From Paracoccaceae bacterium (GTDB lineage Bacteria > Pseudomonadota > Alphaproteobacteria > Rhodobacterales > Rhodobacteraceae), in NCBI GenBank assembly GCA_003565055.1, contig PXDM01000178.1:1-21231 (forward strand): a DNA stretch of 21,231 bases, given 5' to 3'. The position numbers were made by a program, and so were the translations under genes. The notes under the pieces are model-generated. The model was not told the origin of the DNA. It did no database searches and saw nothing but the letters and a program-made list of their open reading frames with translations. Of the stretch, positions 15,952 to 21,231 are shown in pieces (position 1 is the stretch's first letter; every line of letters begins with the position of its first letter).

Positions 15952-15965
15952 AGCCGGATCCGGCT
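15952..15965. repeat. 14-bp perfect palindrome in the fliP-purU gap
   Basis: AGCCGGATCCGGCT is its own reverse complement. It lies in the 227-bp gap between the convergent fliP and purU. In the same gap CCAATA (15850-15855) and TATTGG (15869-15874) could form a weak hairpin, and GCGCGTGGC occurs twice (15921-15929, 16001-16009). No convincing gene or T-tailed terminator is visible there. Confidence 0.4.
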
Positions 15966-16035
15966 CCTAACCCGTTCAATTCACGGCATGTCCGCGCAAC
16001 GCGCGTGGCAGGGGTCACTCACATCCGGCTGGCTT

Positions 16036-16920
16036 TCAGCCCATGCGCTCGGAGGCATAAGAGCCGGGTGAGGCAGGGAAGACCACCGTCTTGTTGCCAT
16101 TGAGGAAAACGCGACGATGGATATGCGCGTGGATGGCGCGGGCCAGAACCTGACTTTCGACATCGCGCCCGAGGCTCACATAGTCGCTGGGTGATTGCGC
16201 ATGCGTCACGCGCACGGTGTCCTGTTCGATGATCGGACCTTCATCGAGATCGGCCGTCACGTAATGCGAAGTCGCGCCGATCAGTTTGACGCCACGCTCA
16301 TAGGCTTGTTTGTAGGGGTTCGCGCCCTTGAAGCTGGGCAGAAAGGAGTGGTGGATATTGATGATCCGGCCCGACATTTTGGCGCACATCGCATCAGACA
16401 GGACTTGCATGTAGCGGGCAAGAACAATCAGCTCGGCGCCAGTGGACTCGACCACGTCCATGATGCGGGCTTCGGCCTCGGGCTTGTTCTGTTTGGTGAC
16501 CGGGATGCAATGGAAGGGGATGTCGTGATTGACGACAACCTTCTGATAATCCATGTGATTCGAGATAACAGCCACGATGTCGATCGGCAGTGCGCCGATG
16601 CGCCAGCGATAGAGCAGGTCATTGAGGCAATGGCCGAAGCGCGACACCATCAGGATGACCTTCATCCGCTGGGCGTCATCATGGAAGGCATAGTCCATCC
16701 CCTTCTGCGCGGCGATCTGCGCGAAGTTCTCGGTCAGCGTCGCGTGGTCCGCGCCCGTTTCGCTGGTGAAACTCACCCGCATGAAAAACTGTCCGGTCTC
16801 CATGTCGTCAAATTGCGAGCTGTCGGTGATATTGCACCCTTGCTCGGCGAGAAAACTCGCGATGGCGGCCACGATGCCGCGCGCAGTGGGGCAGGTCACA
16901 GTGAGAGTGTAATTCGTCAT
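16036..16920 (-). CDS. purU: Formyltetrahydrofolate deformylase PurU
   Basis: 294-residue enzyme that hydrolyses 10-formyl-THF to formate and THF, balancing one-carbon pools. An N-terminal ACT domain (about 1-80: LTVTCPTARGIVAAIASFLAEQGCNI, DSSQFDD) precedes a formyltransferase-type catalytic domain. The latter has LIVLARYMQVLS, NIHHSFLPSFKGANPY (from residue 188, catalytic Asn/His) and the loop DLDEGPIIEQD (about 224-234). These separate PurU from the purine enzyme PurN, which lacks the ACT domain. It stands alone on the minus strand between the flagellar and ABC operons, and diverges from the transporter across 284 bp. Confidence 0.96.
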   Translation of the reverse strand: MTNYTLTVTCPTARGIVAAIASFLAEQGCNITDSSQFDDMETGQFFMRVSFTSETGADHATLTENFAQIAAQKGMDYAFHDDAQRMKVILMVSRFGHCLNDLLYRWRIGALPIDIVAVISNHMDYQKVVVNHDIPFHCIPVTKQNKPEAEARIMDVVESTGAELIVLARYMQVLSDAMCAKMSGRIINIHHSFLPSFKGANPYKQAYERGVKLIGATSHYVTADLDEGPIIEQDTVRVTHAQSPSDYVSLGRDVESQVLARAIHAHIHRRVFLNGNKTVVFPASPGSYASERMG

Positions 16921-17097
16921 GTCGGCTGTTTCCCAAGCTCAGGAAGGTGATGCGCCTGATCCATTCCACAGCCCGCCTGCGCAGACAAGCCACAGTCGCG
17001 CCAATGTCGTATCTGATCACGCAGTGCCGCCAAATACGTCAGACCAGATGACGCGGCGTTCAGCACGAGCGCCGCGCGCCCCGAGACTGTCGCACGC

Positions 17098-17131
17098 TTG
17101 ACTTGTTCCGGTTTTCCACGGAACATTTATT
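17098..17131 (+). promoter_or_regulatory. Candidate promoter with operator dyad before the ABC operon
   Basis: TTGACT (17098-17103) resembles a -35 element. Directly behind it lies the inverted repeat TGTTCC (17104-17109) N10 GGAACA (17120-17125), ending in an AT-rich ATTTATT where a -10 could be, although spacing and match are poor. A dyad between -35 and -10 would suit a repressor. The rest of the 284-bp purU-ABC gap shows nothing else clear. Confidence 0.35.
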
Positions 17132-17204
17132 CATGCTCCGGGCGCTGGCGGACAGAGCCGCGCAAGGGACGTGAAAAACACAGAAAAAACACAGGGAGAT
17201 ACCA

Positions 17205-18803
17205 ATGCAAATGCCCCCAATCCTGCATCGGACACGCACGGGTCTTCTGGCCAGTGTCGCTGCAGCAGCGATGATCGTCTCAGGCAGCGCGGCGCTCGCC
17301 GAGACCGTTCGCTGGGCGCGCGTCACGGATGCCTTGACCATGGACCCGCACAGCCAGAACGAAGGCCCGACCCACACGCTGAACCATCACATCTATGAAA
17401 CCCTCGTGGGCCGCGATGATGACGGCACACTGACACAGCGTCTGGCGACAGACTGGGGCATCTCGGAAGACGATGAAACCATTTGGGTCTTCACGATCCG
17501 CGAGGGCGTGAAATTCCATGATGGCAGCGACATGACTGTCGAGGACGTGGTCTTCTCGCTCGACCGCGCGCGCACGACCCCGTCCGGCATGGCCGCGCTC
17601 CATGCCGCCGTCGAAGAAGTCATCGCAGTGGATGACACCACGGTGCATGTCCGCATGGCCGGTCCCGCGCCGCTTTATGTGCAGAACCTGACCAACACGT
17701 TCATCATGTCGAAAGCCTGGGCCGAGGCCAATGGCGTCGAGACCGCGCCGAATTTCGCCGCCGGCGAAGAAGCCTATTCGGTGCGCAACACCAACGGCAC
17801 CGGCCCGTATCGCATGGTCGAACGCGACCCCGAAGTGCGCACGGTCCTGCAGGTTTTCGAGGACCACTGGGACGAGGCGCCCGCGGTGACCGAGATCATC
17901 TACACCCCGATTTCCGAAGCCGCGACGCGTGTGGCAGCCCTCCTGTCGGGCGAGGTCGATATCGTGCAGGACGTGCCTGTGCAGGATATCGCGCGGCTGG
18001 AACAGACGGACGGCATCCGCGTCGTGCGCGGCCCGGAGAACCGCAATATCTTCTTCAGCTATGATATGACCTCTGACACGCTGGCCTCGTCGGATGCGGC
18101 GACCAATCCTTTCGCGGAACCGCTGGTGCGCGAAGCCATGGCACTGGCGCTCGACCGCAATGCAATCCGGCAAGTCGTGATGCGCGGCGAGTCGCAACCC
18201 TCGGCCGCACCCTTGCCGCCCTTCGTGAATGGCTGGACCGAGGAGATGGACGCGTTCGGCGATCCTGATCTGGCACGCGCACGCGCGTTGATGGAAGAGG
18301 CTGGCTTTGCCGATGGCTTCTCGGTGCAGCTCGATTGCCCGAATGACCGCTATCTGAACGATGAATCCATCTGTCAGGCGCTGGTCGGCATGATGGCGCA
18401 GATCGGCATTCGGGTCGATCTGAATGCACAGACCCGCTCGCTGCATTTCCCGCTGATCGAGAATTGGGAGACTGATTTCTATCTGCTGGGCTGGGGTGTT
18501 CCGACCTTCGACAGCCAGTATGTGTTCGATTTCCTCGTCCACACGCGCGAAGGCAGTTACGGCTCCTTCAACGGGTCGCGCTATTCCAACCCGGAGCTGG
18601 ACGCGAAAATCCAGTCGCTCGCCACGATGACCGATCTCGAGGCGCGCGACGCCGTGATCGCGGAAATCTGGGATGAGGTGATGGAAGAGCGCATTTTCCT
18701 GAACGTTCATAACCAGGTGCTGGCCTATGCGATGCGCGACGGGATCAATCTCGATGTGCATCCGGAAAACCAGCCGCGCATGACCACGGTCAGCTTCGAC
18801 TAA
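17205..18803 (+). CDS. Peptide/nickel-type ABC transporter substrate-binding protein
   Basis: 532 residues of the SBP_bac_5 (DppA/OppA) family. A signal peptide of about 33 residues ends in SGSAALAE. Family features are DALTMDPHSQNEGPTHTLNHHIYETLVG, LATDWGISEDDETIWVFTIREGVKFHDG, VEDVVFSLDRA, NGTGPYRMVERDP, VREAMALALDR and NPELDAKI. It captures the substrate in the periplasm and hands it to the two permeases downstream. Members bind di- or oligopeptides, glutathione, nickel or sugars; the residues seen do not decide the ligand. The ATG follows GGGAG at a good distance. A stem-loop after the stop probably raises the level of this protein over the membrane parts. Confidence 0.92.
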   Translation: MQMPPILHRTRTGLLASVAAAAMIVSGSAALAETVRWARVTDALTMDPHSQNEGPTHTLNHHIYETLVGRDDDGTLTQRLATDWGISEDDETIWVFTIREGVKFHDGSDMTVEDVVFSLDRARTTPSGMAALHAAVEEVIAVDDTTVHVRMAGPAPLYVQNLTNTFIMSKAWAEANGVETAPNFAAGEEAYSVRNTNGTGPYRMVERDPEVRTVLQVFEDHWDEAPAVTEIIYTPISEAATRVAALLSGEVDIVQDVPVQDIARLEQTDGIRVVRGPENRNIFFSYDMTSDTLASSDAATNPFAEPLVREAMALALDRNAIRQVVMRGESQPSAAPLPPFVNGWTEEMDAFGDPDLARARALMEEAGFADGFSVQLDCPNDRYLNDESICQALVGMMAQIGIRVDLNAQTRSLHFPLIENWETDFYLLGWGVPTFDSQYVFDFLVHTREGSYGSFNGSRYSNPELDAKIQSLATMTDLEARDAVIAEIWDEVMEERIFLNVHNQVLAYAMRDGINLDVHPENQPRMTTVSFD

Positions 18804-18821
18804 GCCCGGCATCACGCATCG

Positions 18822-18850
18822 ACCCGCGCGGGACATGCCGCGCGGGTTTC
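18822..18850 (+). terminator. Strong stem-loop between binding protein and permease genes
   Basis: ACCCGCGCGG (18822-18831) and CCGCGCGGGT (18838-18847) form a perfect 10-bp GC-rich stem with a 6-nt loop, followed by a short TTTC. The T-run is weak, so partial termination or protection of the upstream mRNA 3' end is more likely than full stop. Confidence 0.55.
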
Positions 18851-18895
18851 TCGTTAAAGGGCCGCGATGCGTGTCCCGTTCCCCCGAGGTTCGTC

Positions 18896-19882
18896 ATGAT
18901 CGCTTTCATCCTGCGCCGTCTGTTGCAATCGGTCATGGTCATGCTGACTGTGGCACTGGTCGCCTTCGCGCTGTTTCGCTTCGTGGGCGATCCTGTGGCC
19001 TCGATGGTGGGGCAGGAAACCACGCTGGCCGAGCGCGCCGAGATCCGCGAGGCGTTGGGGCTGAACGATCCTTTCCCGGTGCAATTCGCCAAATTCGTGA
19101 TCCGCGCCGTGCAGGGCGATTTCGGGATTTCCTACCGCCTGCAACAGCCCGTCATGGAGTTGATCCTCTCGCGCCTGCCTGCCACGCTGGAACTGGCGCT
19201 GGTCTCCGGCGTGCTGGCCTTTGCCTTTGGCGTGGGCTTCGGCGTCTTCACTGCGCTCAGGCGCGGGAACTGGCTGTCGGGCACGATCATGACCGTCTCG
19301 CTGATCGGCGTGTCGCTGCCCACATTCCTGATCGGGGTGCTCTTGATCTGGGTCTTCGCGGTCGAGTTGCAATGGCTGCCGAGTTTCGGGCGCGGTGAGG
19401 TGGTGCCGCTCGGCAATTGGTGGCGCACCGGGCTGTTGACGGAAAGCGGGCGGGCCTCGCTGATCCTGCCTGCGATCACGCTGGGCCTCTATCAGATGAC
19501 GCTGATCATGCGGCTGGTGCGCGCCGAGATGCTGGAAGTGCTGCGCACCGATTACATAAAATTCGCCCGCGCGCGGGGCCTGTCCAACCGGGCGGTCAAT
19601 TTCGGCCATGCGCTGAAAAACACACTGGTGCCGGTGATCACCATCACAGGGCTGCAGATGGGCTCGATCATCGCCTTTTCGATCATCACGGAAACCGTGT
19701 TCCAATGGCCGGGCGTCGGCGCGCTGTTCATCAATTCCGTGCGCTTCGTCGATGTGCCCGTGATGGCCGCCTATCTGATGCTGATCGCGCTTGTCTTCGT
19801 GATCATCAATCTGATCGTGGACCTGCTTTATTACGCGGTTGACCCGCGCCTGCGCGTTGATCGCGCCAATGCCCGCAGCTGA
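18896..19882 (+). CDS. ABC transporter permease, DppB/OppB type
   Basis: 328-residue inner-membrane permease. The N-terminus (FILRRLLQSVMVMLTVALVAFALFRFVGDP) is the typical first helix and periplasmic start of DppB proteins, and LNDPFPVQFAKFVIRAVQGDFGISY follows. Several membrane segments and the EAA loop that contacts the ATPase (DYIKFARARGLSNRAVNFGHALKNTLVPVIT) are intact. The C-terminus DLLYYAVDPRLR is usual. GAGG (18886-18889) lies six bases before the ATG. It forms the channel with the DppC-like partner 11 bp downstream. Confidence 0.95.
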   Translation: MIAFILRRLLQSVMVMLTVALVAFALFRFVGDPVASMVGQETTLAERAEIREALGLNDPFPVQFAKFVIRAVQGDFGISYRLQQPVMELILSRLPATLELALVSGVLAFAFGVGFGVFTALRRGNWLSGTIMTVSLIGVSLPTFLIGVLLIWVFAVELQWLPSFGRGEVVPLGNWWRTGLLTESGRASLILPAITLGLYQMTLIMRLVRAEMLEVLRTDYIKFARARGLSNRAVNFGHALKNTLVPVITITGLQMGSIIAFSIITETVFQWPGVGALFINSVRFVDVPVMAAYLMLIALVFVIINLIVDLLYYAVDPRLRVDRANARS

Positions 19883-19893
19883 GGGGGGCTGAC

Positions 19894-20835
19894 ATGACCG
19901 ATTTCACACCCGAAGACCGCCCCAATGCCTTCGCCCGCGCCTGGGACAGCGACATCGCCTGGTCCTTCCGCCATTCACCGCTGGCGATTGTCGCCGCAGC
20001 GGTGTCGCTGCTGATCATTCTGGCGGCAATCTTCGCGCCCTGGCTTGCGCCGCATGACCCTTTCAACCCGGCCTCGCTGAACCTGATGGACGGCTTCACC
20101 CCGCCAATGCAGCCCAACCAGTTCACCGGCAATCTCTATTGGCTGGGCACCGACAATCAGGGCCGCGATGTGTTCTCGACCATCCTCTATGGCGCGCGGA
20201 TTTCGCTTTTCGTGGGCTTCATGGCGGTGCTGTTTGCGATGGTGCTGGGCATCACGCTGGGGCTGATCGCGGGCTATCGCGGGGGCTGGATCGACAGCTT
20301 GTTGATGCGGATTGCCGATGTGCAGCTGACCTTTCCGGCGATCCTGCTGGCGCTCCTGATCTTCGGCGTGGCGCGCGGTTTCATCCCGCCCGCGCTGCGC
20401 GATGCGATGGCGATCTGGGTGCTGATCGTGGCGATTGGCCTGTCGGAATGGGTGAATTACGCGCGTGTCGTGCGCGGCGCGGCGATGGTCGAGAAGAGCA
20501 AGGAATATGTGCAGGCCGCGCGCGTCATCGGCGTGCATCCTGCGCGCATCCTGATCCGCCACATCCTGCCCAATGTCATGGGGCCGGTGCTGGTCATCGC
20601 GACCATCGGCCTCGCGCTCGCGATCATCGCCGAGGCCACGCTGTCTTTCCTCGGCGTCGGTGTGCCGCCCACCCAGCCAAGCTTGGGCACGCTGATCCGC
20701 ATCGGGCAGGGGTTCCTGTTCTCGGGTGAATGGTGGATCCTGCTCTTCCCGGCGGTGACGCTGCTGGCACTCGCGCTCTCGGTCAATCTGTTGGGCGACT
20801 GGCTGCGCGACGCCCTGAACCCGAGGCTGCGCTGA
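19894..20835 (+). CDS. ABC transporter permease, DppC/OppC type
   Basis: 313-residue second permease. The OppC_N domain (HSPLAIVAAAVSLLIILAAIFAPWLAPHDPF) and the conserved YWLGTDNQGRDVFSTILYGARISL precede the transmembrane core. The EAA loop reads KEYVQAARVIGVHPARILIRHILPNVMGP, then EATLSFLGVGVPPTQPSLG and the usual end NLLGDWLRDALNPRLR. The start follows GGGG a few bases upstream. Its TGA overlaps the next ATG (TGATG), so translation of the ATPase is coupled to it. Confidence 0.96.
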   Translation: MTDFTPEDRPNAFARAWDSDIAWSFRHSPLAIVAAAVSLLIILAAIFAPWLAPHDPFNPASLNLMDGFTPPMQPNQFTGNLYWLGTDNQGRDVFSTILYGARISLFVGFMAVLFAMVLGITLGLIAGYRGGWIDSLLMRIADVQLTFPAILLALLIFGVARGFIPPALRDAMAIWVLIVAIGLSEWVNYARVVRGAAMVEKSKEYVQAARVIGVHPARILIRHILPNVMGPVLVIATIGLALAIIAEATLSFLGVGVPPTQPSLGTLIRIGQGFLFSGEWWILLFPAVTLLALALSVNLLGDWLRDALNPRLR

Positions 20836-21231
20836 TGACTGCGCTTCTGTCTGTCCGCGATCTGATCGTTGAATTTCCGACCCGACGCGGCACGCTGCGC
20901 GCGCTTGACCGGGTGTCTTTCGACATCGCCGAGGGCGAAGTGCTGGGCATGGTCGGTGAATCCGGGGCCGGGAAATCCCTGACCGGGGCCGCGATCATTG
21001 GCCTGCTGGAGCCGCCGGGCCGCATTGCAGGCGGCGAGATCTGGCTGCGCGGTGAGCGCATCGACAACCTGCCGCGCGAGAAGATGCGCCGCATCCGGGG
21101 GCGGCGCATCGGGATGGTGTTCCAAGATCCGCTGACCAGCCTCAACCCGCTTTACACGGTCGCGCAACAACTGATCGAGACGATCCGCACGCATATGGAT
21201 GTCTCCGAACGCGAGGCGCGGGCGCGCGCGG
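20835..21231 (+). CDS. ABC transporter ATP-binding protein, DppD type, 5' part
   Basis: The first 132 codons of an ATPase that continues past the right edge. Visible are LLSVRDLIVEFPTRRGTLRALDRVSF, Walker A GESGAGKS (about residues 41-48) and the Q-loop with VFQDPLTSLNPL, which is typical of the peptide/nickel subfamily. The signature motif, Walker B and the C-terminal oligopeptide-transporter extension are beyond the window. A second ATPase (DppF type) or a fused double ATPase probably follows, as is usual in these operons. Confidence 0.93.
   Translation, partial: MTALLSVRDLIVEFPTRRGTLRALDRVSFDIAEGEVLGMVGESGAGKSLTGAAIIGLLEPPGRIAGGEIWLRGERIDNLPREKMRRIRGRRIGMVFQDPLTSLNPLYTVAQQLIETIRTHMDVSEREARARA

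Noticed and set aside
16027..16041. GGCTG/CAGCC stem at the purU stop codon as a terminator
   Set aside because: The 5-bp stem has no T-run on the purU strand.
15835..16071. 78-codon plus-strand frame after fliP
   Set aside because: It overlaps the 3' end of purU, has no ribosome site and no recognisable sequence. It could be a flagellar-gene remnant, but nothing supports that.
17280..18836. 518-codon open frame on the minus strand opposite the binding-protein gene
   Set aside because: The plus-strand frame has a signal peptide, ribosome site and family motifs; the minus frame is His/Arg-rich without motifs.
1..21231. CRISPR arrays, insertion sequences, tRNA or rRNA genes
   Set aside because: No regularly spaced repeats, transposase motifs or RNA-gene signatures were seen by eye in either strand.

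Overview
The window looks like the chromosome of an alphaproteobacterium of the order Rhodobacterales (Rhodobacteraceae). This rests on the gene order ntrY-ntrX-trkA-trkH-hfq-hflX, an NtrX without the sigma54-contact loop, the fliL / small coiled-coil gene / motE trio next to fliF-fliH-fliN-fliP, a CtrA-type site between the two flagellar operons, and high GC. No species can be named from the sequence alone.

Layout. (1) 2-2045: 3' end of ntrY and all of ntrX, a nitrogen/redox-type two-component pair. (2) 2130-5062: trkA and trkH, the Trk potassium uptake system. (3) 5206-6752: hfq and hflX, overlapping; hflX seems to start at a CTG inside the hfq stop region and ends in a good intrinsic terminator. 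(4) 6897-10472: lpxC (lipid A synthesis), bamD (outer-membrane assembly lipoprotein) and recN (DNA repair), then a small orphan lipoprotein at 10520-10918. (5) 10985-15808: a flagellar island of lower GC. fliL, a DUF6468-like gene and motE run leftward; fliF-fliH-fliN-fliP run rightward. They diverge from one 116-bp region carrying a symmetric CtrA-type site. (6) 16036-16920: purU on the minus strand. (7) 17205-21231: a peptide/nickel-type ABC importer (substrate-binding protein, two permeases, first ATPase cut by the window edge), with a strong stem-loop after the binding-protein gene.

How they work together: most of the window is housekeeping (regulation, K+ balance, RNA chaperone, envelope, repair). 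The flagellar genes encode the MS ring, the basal-body-associated protein FliL, the C-ring protein FliN and parts of the export apparatus. The ATPase FliI, FliM, FliG and the rest must lie elsewhere. No mobile element, CRISPR array, tRNA or rRNA was recognised, and no wholly new multigene system is evident. The most notable points are a Walker A substitution in RecN, the CTG start of hflX, the CtrA-centred dyad, and gene-order breaks at hflX/lpxC and recN/flagella.
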